DNA from: Desulfoluna butyratoxydans
GTDB taxonomy: Bacteria; Desulfobacterota; Desulfobacteria; Desulfobacterales; Desulfolunaceae
Length of the DNA: 64,000 nucleotides
Assembly (NCBI RefSeq): GCF_900699765.1
Contig: NZ_CAADHO010000003.1
Coordinates: 496,001-560,000 of the forward strand
Direction of reading: 5' to 3'
Positions 15,779-24,847 of this stretch are shown here, one piece after another (position 1 is the first letter of the stretch; each line of letters starts with the position of its first letter). Under the pieces are notes generated by a model. That model saw nothing but the letters and a program-made list of their open reading frames with translations, was not told where the DNA came from and did no database searches. The position numbers were made by a program, and so were the translations under genes.

Positions 15779-18700
15779 TTATCGTGCATCAATGCTACTC
15801 GGGATATTCCCGACCCATGAGTCGATGGACGCGATGCCTTTCCATTTCTCCACGGCTGAATAGTCGGTGGGGGCCTGGAAGTGGAATTGATACTCCGTGC
15901 TGGTTGTGTTTAATTTATTTCCCTCCACGCGGGAGACATCGAGGCCGATTCGATTCGGCATCGTGATGTCTGTGAATGCATAGGTGTAGTACTCGGGATA
16001 GACAATGCGGTTTTTGCCGATGAGGTGCTTGCAAAAGGGCCGGATGCCCGAAACGTTTCGTTCGTCGGCCACATCATAGTTCATGGAGAAATGGGCGGCA
16101 AAAATCTCGTAGCGCCCAGGGGAATAGGTGACGGATGGTATCCATTCGATTTCCGTCGCGGAAAATCCGATCTGCATAGCAAGGTCCTTGCGCGCGGAGT
16201 GCGAGGATTCCCATGTCGAGACAAGTGGCGCCAACTTGGGGTGGTGGCCGGTGTCGATTTTCTTAGTGAAGGTGGCGCTGCCTTCGGGATCTTCCGGCTT
16301 GTCCATGGAGCCCAGGTGGTTCAAGGTGGTGCGCACCAGGGGGCCGTCGGTGTCCAGAATCCCCTCACGGTTGACCAGCCGCGCGGTGATGGGCAGGGCA
16401 TTGTATGGTAGGTTAAGCTCTTCGTACCTCTCGAAATTGGTGTGGTCCGTCCTGCACCAGACGATTATGATGATTTCGACCGGGGTATCCCAGCACGACG
16501 GTCCGCCCGGCACGATGAACGGCCCGGGCTCGCACCGGGTGTAGGGACCATGATCTGCCGTCCGGATGTAAAAAGGGCCCGCGCCCTTGAATGGCGTGGT
16601 GAGTGATTCCACCGGATCTGTCTCAAAGAGCTCGGGGTATTCGAACTGTGATGATCTCAGGGCCAAAAAGCCGTTGTCGAGCATTTTTTCCATTTTTTCT
16701 TTGTTTTGCGTGCGGTCACTCTTTTCCGTAGATAGTCCATTTCTGACTATCTTGATTAATTCCACTTTTGGCTTTTCGACGTCAATGGCAACCGGGATCT
16801 CCGTTTCGCCGCTTTTGACGCTCCGGCCAGCTTCGATTTTTCCCACATCCAGCATACACCCGGAGTTTCCCGTGCCCACAGTTGCATAGACAGCGTATCG
16901 CATCTTGCTGAATGAGCCGAGACGGTACTTGAAATCGGCATCGAGTATGTCAAATGCCAGGGGCTTCAAGCCGAAGATTTTCTCCTTTGTGAGGTGGTAA
17001 AAGGGGTAGAAGACACAGCCCCGATGTTTCACTGTCTTTCCGTTTACCACGGCCTCGGACCATGTTGGCTTCTCCGAGTCCAGAAGGGACGATTCAATGT
17101 CATGGATGAATCGTTTGTACTTAGGTCCCTTGACATTGAAGAGACCGTCCGTTCGAACAACCCTTATGGAGGCGGGATAGATGCCTTCAGGGGTATCGGT
17201 CTTAAGGATGATGAGTACCCTGATCTGGTTAAGGGGGGTGATGGGCTCTTCCCCTCTCGTATGGATGGGAGTCCACCCTTTATCAGGGAGTCCCTTTTCG
17301 TCCGCTTCTTCATCGGTCATGCCGCAATCGCGGTAGTAAATGGCCGAATGCTCAATGCAGTTGTGGTGGATGTCCGGAAAAATCGTTTTGAAATGCTCCG
17401 ACAGGGCACGGTAACTATCGGAATGCGTCACATGCACAGGATAAATCTTCTGGAAATCAGCAGTGACATTGTTGGAGCTGAACATTGATTCCTTGGTGTT
17501 GTTGCCCCACTCAAATTTATGCTTTGAATCGGAGTCGCTGTTGGCAAGGTCGTTTTCGTTGAGGTCGTTTTCATAATACCAGTCCTCGTCAAGTCCCACC
17601 GGGTTGAAACCATCCTTGTTGATTACCCACTTATCCTTCAGGAGATAGCGCCTGATATAATCATCGATACGGTACTCTTTGATGATGTCGGTGTAGCGGT
17701 ATTTGGTGGCTTCCGCAGTCAGCCCAGCCCGGGTGATGAGTCTCACCAATCCGGAAACGGCCTCATAGCGGATACAGACCTGGAGAACAAGGCGCTGGCC
17801 ACCGTCGTTTATGTCCAGGGCACGCATGAAGTTTCTGTTCTCCTCCCCGATATTGGCCAGCATGCCCAGCATCTTCTTGTTGTCTTTATAGTCCTGATAC
17901 CTTGACTTGCAGATGGCGGAGTCGATGAGCTGAATGCCTGTTTTTACGAGGGTGTATCCGCCCATAAAAAAGGCGATGAGCATGCAGGCCGGCTGGGTGG
18001 GCCCGGGAATGGCGCAACCGGTGGCAAGGACCGTAGCAATACTACTTTTGGTGAGTTTGATGGTGGCATCGTCGATGCCCGCTTTTTCAAGGATGGTGGC
18101 CAGGTGGTAGGTTTCAATTTCAGCCATTCCCTCCCGGTTGAAGGTCTCTTCACCGTAACGTTCGATGTACCGATTGGCTTCGTTGAAGAGATGGACCCTG
18201 TAGTTTTCGATGTTTTGTGCCTTTGTGTCGATTTCTGCGCCGCTGGAGACGGCAGACGTGGCCGCTGTCATCACCTCAAGCCAGGCAACCGCCCTGGGGA
18301 TATTGGACAGGCCCGGGACGGATCGGACGAATTTTTTCGTATTGACATGATACAGGGTGATTTTCTTGCCAAACTTGCTATCGGACAGGGCCTTTGACAT
18401 CCTGTCCAGTTTCGCGCCCCGCATAAAAACGCGCGCATAGTTGGCGTCATCCAGTTTATCCACCCATACATACCCAGCAAGGTCCTTGAGGATGTGCGTG
18501 TTCATACTTTTGGCAAAGTCATTCCAGGCGTTGATGGTGGCTTTTGTGGAAAAGGCCAGAGCAATAGAGTTGCGAGCGTTTTCATTGAGAACATTATCTC
18601 TTCGTATAAAGCCGTAAATGATGTTACCCAGCAACCAACCCCGTTCATATCCCCCATCGGCGTCGATGTATTCCAAGATCATGTGCGCCTTTTTGCTCAT

Positions 18701-19774
18701 CCAGTTCATGCGGTCTGCGATCACCTTGAGGGAACTCGGCAGGCTGGCGTACTTGTCATCTCCTTTCCTCGTGTACTTGACGTCGGCATAGGGCTCACGA
18801 TCTTTAACCGCCTGGATCAGGTGAGGGTAGGTGGATGAAAACGAGCACAGCATGGACTCTTCCACGGAGATGGGATCACAGCAGACAATGTCGAATTCGC
18901 CAGCATCATTTTTGATCTGGAAATCGATGTGTTGGGTGAATTCGTATGAATTTTGTTGCTGAGGGCTGGAGGAGGCTATGCCTCTGAACTCGCCGCCTTT
19001 GTAGTCGGTTGGCAAGGTGACCTTTACGGTGTAAAGTCCACTATCGAGTTGAATTTTTTCATTTTGGATGAGGGTTGCACAGATAACACCAGTTTCAGCT
19101 TTTATGACAGTAATTGGCCAATTTCCATTATCTGGTGTTGATACGCTTAGCTTCGAATAAATCATATTTTGACTTGAAAAAACGAAGACAATGGCCTTCG
19201 TTTTGATGATGTGATAGCCGTAGACTGTCTCGTTTTTTGCTTTGATGGTGTTGTACCATGTTGTGTAAGCTTTTTCGTCCTGCGAATCACTTGTCGGGTC
19301 CGGCTTCCTGAATCTATCGTAGGTAAGAGCGGTAATAGGCAGGGGCGTGAATTTGATGTCGGAATGGATTTTGAAATAAGACGAAAAGAATGTGGCCCAT
19401 TTCTCTTTTTGAGCATACATGGTTTGTAGAACGATATCCCGGGGTGGAAGATGAAAGGCACGGGATTGTTCGATTTTAGCCACGCGACCAGGTCCTTGCC
19501 CAAATCCTTCCTCCGAGATATGGTGAAGAACCCCATTGATGTTGGTACACCAGGCTACGTATCGTTTTTCCCGTTTGAATTTTGTCGGAAGTTGGGGATG
19601 GTTGATTTTTGTTAAAACAGTCTCTTCGGAAAAAATAATTCTGTTTCGGAGTAAGTCGTAACTGCCCGCAGTGGGATTTATTTTTTTTGTTTTTCGATCC
19701 AAGCTTCCGTAGCCACAAAATACATACAAAAATGGAATTTTTGATCCTTTAATGTCAAGAAGTGTATTTGTCAT
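15779..19774 (-). CDS. Very large protein of unknown function (1331 aa), effector-like cassette
   Basis: I do not recognise this 1331-residue protein. There is no signal peptide. The N-terminal 350 residues are beta-rich, and a helical middle follows (about 360-760). One long hydrophobic segment at about 575-615 (SSIATVLATGCAIPG onward) could insert in a membrane, and a weaker one lies near 495-512. The C-terminal 480 residues are beta-rich and seem internally duplicated: segments near 850-890 and 1100-1150 both run as a hydrophobic strand, then YPxSIRVV/LPITARLV, then a DGP/KGP turn. The motif PTDY...GIAS occurs near 255 and again near 1315. It is the third gene after a LysM protein and a lipoprotein on the same strand. 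Base composition is lower in GC than that of its neighbours. A secreted or membrane-active effector is one possible reading, not shown. Confidence 0.75.
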   Translation of the reverse strand: MTNTLLDIKGSKIPFLYVFCGYGSLDRKTKKINPTAGSYDLLRNRIIFSEETVLTKINHPQLPTKFKREKRYVAWCTNINGVLHHISEEGFGQGPGRVAKIEQSRAFHLPPRDIVLQTMYAQKEKWATFFSSYFKIHSDIKFTPLPITALTYDRFRKPDPTSDSQDEKAYTTWYNTIKAKNETVYGYHIIKTKAIVFVFSSQNMIYSKLSVSTPDNGNWPITVIKAETGVICATLIQNEKIQLDSGLYTVKVTLPTDYKGGEFRGIASSSPQQQNSYEFTQHIDFQIKNDAGEFDIVCCDPISVEESMLCSFSSTYPHLIQAVKDREPYADVKYTRKGDDKYASLPSSLKVIADRMNWMSKKAHMILEYIDADGGYERGWLLGNIIYGFIRRDNVLNENARNSIALAFSTKATINAWNDFAKSMNTHILKDLAGYVWVDKLDDANYARVFMRGAKLDRMSKALSDSKFGKKITLYHVNTKKFVRSVPGLSNIPRAVAWLEVMTAATSAVSSGAEIDTKAQNIENYRVHLFNEANRYIERYGEETFNREGMAEIETYHLATILEKAGIDDATIKLTKSSIATVLATGCAIPGPTQPACMLIAFFMGGYTLVKTGIQLIDSAICKSRYQDYKDNKKMLGMLANIGEENRNFMRALDINDGGQRLVLQVCIRYEAVSGLVRLITRAGLTAEATKYRYTDIIKEYRIDDYIRRYLLKDKWVINKDGFNPVGLDEDWYYENDLNENDLANSDSDSKHKFEWGNNTKESMFSSNNVTADFQKIYPVHVTHSDSYRALSEHFKTIFPDIHHNCIEHSAIYYRDCGMTDEEADEKGLPDKGWTPIHTRGEEPITPLNQIRVLIILKTDTPEGIYPASIRVVRTDGLFNVKGPKYKRFIHDIESSLLDSEKPTWSEAVVNGKTVKHRGCVFYPFYHLTKEKIFGLKPLAFDILDADFKYRLGSFSKMRYAVYATVGTGNSGCMLDVGKIEAGRSVKSGETEIPVAIDVEKPKVELIKIVRNGLSTEKSDRTQNKEKMEKMLDNGFLALRSSQFEYPELFETDPVESLTTPFKGAGPFYIRTADHGPYTRCEPGPFIVPGGPSCWDTPVEIIIIVWCRTDHTNFERYEELNLPYNALPITARLVNREGILDTDGPLVRTTLNHLGSMDKPEDPEGSATFTKKIDTGHHPKLAPLVSTWESSHSARKDLAMQIGFSATEIEWIPSVTYSPGRYEIFAAHFSMNYDVADERNVSGIRPFCKHLIGKNRIVYPEYYTYAFTDITMPNRIGLDVSRVEGNKLNTTSTEYQFHFQAPTDYSAVEKWKGIASIDSWVGNIPSSIDAR

Positions 19775-19816
19775 AATTGGTCACTGTGAGTTATGTTTTG
19801 GCTTGGTGGGGAAAAG

Positions 19817-20812
19817 TTAATTCAGAGGATTAAGCATTGACAAATGGGCAATCGTGCCACCGGGAAGAGTAAAGACTTGTGTTTCTTTTTTTGTTTTTAT
19901 GTCTAAATACTCAACGGATCCGTTTGAGAAATATAAGCGTTTGTTAGATAAATCAAACGCTGGACTCGAGTATATTGTGTCAGCAGCTTTATAATATACC
20001 TTTTCAGGGTTGTTTAAGTTAAAGATAATGCTGAAGGGTTGTTCTTTTCCACCGACGACGCAGAATATCATGCTACCATCGTTGGCCACAGTCTGAAATG
20101 AATGTGCTATAACACCGTAATTTATAGATTTTTCGAATAGTTTTTTCCTTTCTTTCGAATAGACCTCATAATAGTCGTGGTGAAGGGAAACAAACCTGTC
20201 ATCGTTTAAAATAAAGAGTCCACTTGAATAAATGACAGGTGTGTCGTGGTTTGTTTTTGATTTGACATCGTATTTCCAGAAACCGTCATCATTGTAGTAG
20301 TAGAGGAATCGGCTGTCCGACGTCCACTGAAAGTCTGGCACATACGCCCCCCTTCCCAACTCTGTGGCTGTTTTTTCCTTCAAATCGAAAAGCATTTTGA
20401 TCGTCCCCATGACCTCGTTGCTGTCCAAGGAAACCGCAAGATAACGGTTGTCCGGTGAGCGTATGGGTAAGTGAAAAATGACGCCATCCTTTGCGAAAAG
20501 CAAGTCAGGAGGTAAAACCCTTCGCAGGTCGGACCCGTCAAGCCGCGTGCTCCAGATGGTATACTTTTCCTCAGTGGGTGCTTGCCACACGAATTGAAGC
20601 CTCGGCTCGCTGAATATGTCGGGGTCTCCGTAGATCTCTTCTTTGTACACAGTCTTTTGTGTTGGCTTTTCCGGTACGGTGAATTTTTCGTTGCGGGCCT
20701 GTCCTCCGGATTCTTCGGGGGGGGAGTCTGAGCAACCCATGAGGCCGGTCATGATGATGAGGAACAATACGGAGGCAATGTGTAGGCGGAAATGTGTCTG
20801 TTTGGTGTTCAC
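19817..20812 (-). CDS. Predicted lipoprotein with beta-propeller-like body
   Basis: This 331-residue exported protein starts, as I read it, at a GTG at 20812, which has AAGGA seven bases upstream and gives a compact lipoprotein signal peptide ending in the lipobox GLMGC (Cys near residue 27); an ATG at 20857 would add 15 unlikely residues. The rest is beta-rich with repeated motifs such as YTIWSTRLDGSDLRRVL, RSPDNRYLAVSLD and WTSDSRFLYYYND, typical of TolB/WD40-like propeller blades. It sits between the LysM gene (78 bases) and the 1331-residue gene (42 bases). In toxin cassettes a small lipoprotein in this position often protects the producer; here that is a guess. Confidence 0.7.
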   Translation of the reverse strand: MNTKQTHFRLHIASVLFLIIMTGLMGCSDSPPEESGGQARNEKFTVPEKPTQKTVYKEEIYGDPDIFSEPRLQFVWQAPTEEKYTIWSTRLDGSDLRRVLPPDLLFAKDGVIFHLPIRSPDNRYLAVSLDSNEVMGTIKMLFDLKEKTATELGRGAYVPDFQWTSDSRFLYYYNDDGFWKYDVKSKTNHDTPVIYSSGLFILNDDRFVSLHHDYYEVYSKERKKLFEKSINYGVIAHSFQTVANDGSMIFCVVGGKEQPFSIIFNLNNPEKVYYKAADTIYSSPAFDLSNKRLYFSNGSVEYLDIKTKKETQVFTLPGGTIAHLSMLNPLN

Positions 20813-20890
20813 GTTGTGTCCTTGCGTTTCTATGGAAATGTTGGGGGTGAGATACATGTTGCTTCTCTTTACTGGCTATTACTGGTTTTT

Positions 20891-22207
20891 TTAGGCGAAC
20901 ATATCTGACTCCAGGACTTTGGTTACGTCGTAACGCAAATGGTCCTCCGGCAGACTTTCGAATATAAACAAGGCCTCTTTGTCGCCTCCCGGGTTGTGGA
21001 TGAGCGAGTATTTTTTCTTCTTTGGAGGGCTCGGGAAGGTAAGCCGGACCCAGTCTTCTTCAACCTCCTGGAGGTCGTTCAAAGGCAGGGTGTATTCCCA
21101 GGTATTGTCGTCGCTGATCAGGGTGACGGTGTCGTTTTTTAATTCCGGGTCGTTTAGGTCGATTTTGTACATGTATGTCAGGTCATAGCCGGTTTTTTTG
21201 ACCCGGATGGTGTGCTCTGTGTTCGTGGGAAGGTCGGAGATGGTCAGGGGTGTGGGGATGTAGACAATACCGGGGGATTCGTCGCCCGTAAAGCGAAGGT
21301 CCCGGCCGTCCGGGGGTGTTGTTTTGCAGCCCACGTCGTGGGCCATGCGCGCCAGGACCTTTTCCCTGTCGTAGGTTCCCCAGTTGAAAAAGGCAAGGTC
21401 CCGAAAGGTGGTGTTGTTGTCCCTGGCAATGGACGTGAAGGTTTCCCCTGCAGCGACCTTGTGCTCCGTGATATGGGCCATGTGGCGCATGCTTTGTCTG
21501 GCGTTTTCCTTTTTTCGGGTATGGACCCGGGTGGCGCCGGGGTCACTGGCTTCGGCTTCGATGGGGGCGGTTCCCATGCCGACGTAGGCAAAGGTGTTGT
21601 CCAGGGTGGCACCGAAGAGGCCGGATGTGTTCAGGTCAAGGCCACTTGTCTTGCCCTTGACGTTTTTGAGGATCACCTTGCCGTCGTTGGCTGAGACCAG
21701 CTCCTTGTGGCGGTCTTCCGTGAGGGTGACGTTGACCCGCACCCCGGGGAGGATATCGCCGGGGCGGTCTTCCACGATTTTGTAAGTAATGGTGGCGCTC
21801 CCATAGTCAGGGAGCTTACTTCCCATGCTGAAGGCATTGGTGAGTGTTTCGGTCGGTACATGGTTGGCGGTGATGCCGTGGGCGGTGTTTGTCATTGCCC
21901 TGGGGTAGACCGCGATGTCCCGTTCCACGATGAGCTTCGCCGCCTGCTGGCGAAGGGTCATGTCCGATGAAATCCAGGCCGAGCCGTGATGGTGCCTTGC
22001 CACAAAACCCTGGATATCGTGGGTGTCCCCTGTGCAGCCCATGGATGTCTGGATCAGCTCTTCCGCCTCACGGATCGATGCAAGGCGCATGACGTCGGCC
22101 TCGGAATCCGCCGAGCCGCTGGGATCCAAAACATGGTAATCGTAAACGCCGTCGGTAAGTATCAAGTCACATGCATCTTCAGTTGGCTCCAGATCCACAG
22201 TGTCCAT
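20891..22207 (-). CDS. LysM-domain protein, first gene of unknown cassette
   Basis: This 438-residue protein has no signal peptide. A LysM-like module is visible near residues 247-300, with the characteristic start EHKVAAGETFTSIARDNNT and a following FNWGTYD segment. The N-terminal 240 residues include a beta-sandwich-like stretch with ITYKIVEDRPGDILPGVRVNV, resembling an Ig-like or carboxypeptidase-regulatory module. The C-terminal part has the string IYIPTPL/TIRVKKTGYDLTYMYKI. Cytoplasmic LysM proteins of this sort are sometimes found with contractile secretion or large effector genes, but no VgrG, PAAR or Hcp is in the window. GAGG nine bases upstream supports the ATG. Function unassigned. 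Confidence 0.65.
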   Translation of the reverse strand: MDTVDLEPTEDACDLILTDGVYDYHVLDPSGSADSEADVMRLASIREAEELIQTSMGCTGDTHDIQGFVARHHHGSAWISSDMTLRQQAAKLIVERDIAVYPRAMTNTAHGITANHVPTETLTNAFSMGSKLPDYGSATITYKIVEDRPGDILPGVRVNVTLTEDRHKELVSANDGKVILKNVKGKTSGLDLNTSGLFGATLDNTFAYVGMGTAPIEAEASDPGATRVHTRKKENARQSMRHMAHITEHKVAAGETFTSIARDNNTTFRDLAFFNWGTYDREKVLARMAHDVGCKTTPPDGRDLRFTGDESPGIVYIPTPLTISDLPTNTEHTIRVKKTGYDLTYMYKIDLNDPELKNDTVTLISDDNTWEYTLPLNDLQEVEEDWVRLTFPSPPKKKKYSLIHNPGGDKEALFIFESLPEDHLRYDVTKVLESDMFA

Positions 22208-22740
22208 GTTTCAGCCTCATTTTTTTTCTGCTTTCAACTGCGTGTTATGATGAAGGTTCCGGAGCTGGCGTCACGGTTTTGGTCTACATGTATGATGGGG
22301 GCTCAGCTTGCCGGTGCCTGTTTACTATGTCTCATGTGTGGGGATGACGATGGCGTATATATGTTCTTTTGTGGTCACGTTAAGTAATTGACATAGACTG
22401 ATTTGTGGCGTTTTGTCAATGAATATGAAAATTTGAGGTTTTGCTTTGTGTGTGGTGGGCCTTTGGCGTACAACGCGACGTAAGCCTCTGTGGGGTGTGG
22501 CCTCCGCACCGGCCAACACTCCGAGGATTCATGACGTGAGACGTATTAGATTTTCTAATAACTCGGTTACGATTACTGACTTGAGCTTTCCGTCGCGGCC
22601 TCTTATGGTTTGCACCGTTTTTTTCGATCGCTTCGGTTGACACCCCCATGTTTCCACACAGAGATGCCGACCCATGGTGAGTTTTTTATCGGTTTTCCGG
22701 CGTGCAAGCCGGGAGACATTATCTTTTGGGAAGGTATGGT
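22208..22740. other. Intergenic region between divergent genes
   Basis: These 533 bases lie between the LysM cassette (minus) and the AEC transporter (plus). They are AT-rich between 22230 and 22580, suggesting promoters for both sides, but I see no clean -35/-10 pair and no repeat family member. Confidence 0.4.
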
Positions 22741-23700
22741 ATGCTGACGACGATGATCAATACGCTGTTGCCTCTGTTTGCGATGATGGGGTTCGGCCTT
22801 GCGGCCGGTTACAAGGGGATGCTGCCGGAAGAAAGCGCCTCCATTCTGAACACCTTTGTTTACAGGTTTACCCTGCCGAGCCTGATCTTCGGCTCCCTGG
22901 CCTCGTCTCCGGCCGCCGAGATCTTTCAATGGCAGTTCATGGAAGGGTTTGCCCTTGCCATGCTCTGTGCCTACCTGGTGGCCTTCCTCGTCTCCTGTTT
23001 CTCCTTTAAATGCCATTTTACGGAAGGGGGCCTTCGGTCCACGGCGGCCAGCTTTCCCAACACAGCCTATCTCGGATTCCCTATCCTTTTGTCCCTGTTT
23101 GAGGGAAGCTCCCATGCGGTCATCGCCGTGACCCTGGCCACTTTGATGCCTACCCTGGTGCTGATGCTGGCCATTGGCAAGCTCGAGTTTCACCGGGCGG
23201 ACAAGGGGCGATCCTCGTGGCATACCCTGGGGACAGTCTGCTTTTCCCTGCTGAAAACCCCTGTTATCGGCGCGTCTGTGGGGGGGATTCTCTGGTCCTG
23301 CCTCGGGCTGGGATTGCCCGAATCCCTCACCCTGTTCTTTCATGACTTCGGCATGGCATCCGTGCCGTGCGCCCTTTTTGCCATGGGCATGGTCATCGGC
23401 AAAAGCGGGTTGTCGGTCTCTCCCATGGACCTTTTGTCTGTGAGCGTGGTGAAGATGGTCATCCAGCCCGTGCTGGCCGCTTTTTTCCTCGTCATGTGCC
23501 ATGTCTCCGGGGACTGGCTGATCATGGGAATTCTCCTTTCCGGGCTGCCCACGGCCATGGTTTCCTACCTGGTGGCCAAAGATTACGGGCTCTACGAAGA
23601 CGGAAGCTCTGCGGCCGTCCTTGTGTCGACCCTGTTGTGTGTCGTGACCATCCCCGCCACCCTGGCCCTGGCGTCCCGCTTTGGCTTGGGCCTTGCCTGA
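22741..23700 (+). CDS. AEC-family transporter (auxin efflux carrier/malonate permease type)
   Basis: This 319-residue membrane protein has about ten predicted helices in two halves. Typical family features are the first helix with PLFAMMGFGLAAGYKG, the FVYRFTLPSLIFGSLA segment of helix 2, and in the second half KMVIQPVLAAF and SGLPTAMVSYLVAKDYG. AEC proteins move small organic acids or amino-acid-like compounds. The ATG at 22741 has GGGAAGG upstream; an ATG at 22702 is less well placed. It is a single gene followed by repeat A, so it is probably monocistronic. The substrate cannot be assigned. Confidence 0.85.
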   Translation: MLTTMINTLLPLFAMMGFGLAAGYKGMLPEESASILNTFVYRFTLPSLIFGSLASSPAAEIFQWQFMEGFALAMLCAYLVAFLVSCFSFKCHFTEGGLRSTAASFPNTAYLGFPILLSLFEGSSHAVIAVTLATLMPTLVLMLAIGKLEFHRADKGRSSWHTLGTVCFSLLKTPVIGASVGGILWSCLGLGLPESLTLFFHDFGMASVPCALFAMGMVIGKSGLSVSPMDLLSVSVVKMVIQPVLAAFFLVMCHVSGDWLIMGILLSGLPTAMVSYLVAKDYGLYEDGSSAAVLVSTLLCVVTIPATLALASRFGLGLA

Positions 23701-23717
23701 CCCGGATATTTCATGAG
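23701..23717 (+). repeat. Dispersed repeat A core
   Basis: CCCGGATATTTCATGAG lies immediately after the AEC transporter stop codon. A CCTCCGGC-6 base-GCCGGAGG hairpin follows at 23744-23765. This arrangement next to a stop codon is typical for REP-like elements. Confidence 0.7.
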
Positions 23718-23924
23718 AAAACGACCGCCTCTCCTCCCTTTTACCTCCGGCTAATCCGCCGGAGGTTCTCGTAAATTTATTAAAATATCAATGTGGTGTG
23801 TGGTGTCTCCTGCTATACTCGGTGGGTATGGTGTGGCGACGTGTGGCGTCGCCCGTCCGAGCCGGGCCATTCTGGGCCCGGGTAACCTCGGCCGTTTTGT
23901 CGACAAACCGTCAAGGAGGAGACC

Positions 23925-24827
23925 ATGGAAGATCGCATCAGGGATGCCGTGATGGCGTCGTTTGTGGGGGATGCCTTAGCGCTGGGAGTGCACTGGATCT
24001 ATAACGTCCGGGTCATCGACCGGAAATACGGGCGTGTTGAAGAGCTTCTGGCCCCGGAGCTGGCGTCGTTTCACAAGGGCAAGGCCAAAGGCGAATTTAC
24101 CCATTACGGGGATCAGATGATGGTGCTTCTGGAGTCCGTGGCCCAAAACGGCGGATTTGACGCCAAAGGGTTCATGTCTGCCTGGGTGGGGCTCATGAAG
24201 GGGGGCTCCTGCTACCTGGATAAAGCATCCCAGGTGACCTTGGGGAATCTTGATGCGGGGGCGGCCTTTGACGGGGCTGGGTCGGACTCCACGGACCTGG
24301 CCGGGGCGGCTCGGATTGCTCCGTTGCTGCTCGGCAACCATGCATCGGCCGGGGAGCTGGCGCAGCTGGCCACGGCCGAGACAGCTCTGACCCACGCCAA
24401 CACCGCCGTGACCGATGCGGCGGCCTATTTTGCCTGCGTGGCCCGCCTCGTGCTGGACGGATGCGGGCCGGTGGAGGCCTTAAGCCTCGCCCTGGACGAA
24501 GCCGGGGGCGGTGCCGAACTCAGGGAGGGGGTAACCATGGGCCTTCAGAGCCGCGAGACCCCGACCCGCGAAGCCATCGCCGAGTTTGGCCAGATGTGCG
24601 AGATCGAGGCATCTCTTCCTTCCACCGTTCACCTGATCACCCGCCATGAAAAAAGCCTGAAAGAGGCCCTCGTGGATAATGTCATGGCCGGAGGCGATTC
24701 CGCGGCCCGAGGCATGCTTGCAGGGCTGGTCCTGGGGGCCCGTCACGGGATTTCCGACATACCGGAATCCTGGGTCACCGGTATGACACGGTATCAGGAT
24801 ATCGTTAAGCTCATGGCGCCATCGTAA
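23925..24827 (+). CDS. ADP-ribosylglycohydrolase family protein (DraG/ARH fold)
   Basis: This 300-residue cytoplasmic protein of the all-helical ARH/DraG family normally removes ADP-ribose from proteins or hydrolyses related N- or O-glycosides. Metal-site motifs are visible: GDALALGVHW near residue 15, SDSTDLAGAARIAPLL near 125, and NVMAGGDSAARGMLAG near 250, which carry the acidic ligands of the two Mg ions. AAGGAGG lies just before the ATG. There is no adjacent ADP-ribosyltransferase or nitrogenase gene, so the target is open. It converges with the APC permease gene, only 20 bases apart. Confidence 0.85.
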   Translation: MEDRIRDAVMASFVGDALALGVHWIYNVRVIDRKYGRVEELLAPELASFHKGKAKGEFTHYGDQMMVLLESVAQNGGFDAKGFMSAWVGLMKGGSCYLDKASQVTLGNLDAGAAFDGAGSDSTDLAGAARIAPLLLGNHASAGELAQLATAETALTHANTAVTDAAAYFACVARLVLDGCGPVEALSLALDEAGGGAELREGVTMGLQSRETPTREAIAEFGQMCEIEASLPSTVHLITRHEKSLKEALVDNVMAGGDSAARGMLAGLVLGARHGISDIPESWVTGMTRYQDIVKLMAPS

Positions 24828-24847
24828 GTCCTTGGTCGACGACATTG

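Noticed and set aside
15779..22207. Assignment of the cassette as a type VI secretion effector set
   Set aside because: No VgrG, Hcp, PAAR, or known effector N-terminal marker is present; only the gene order and LysM domain are suggestive.
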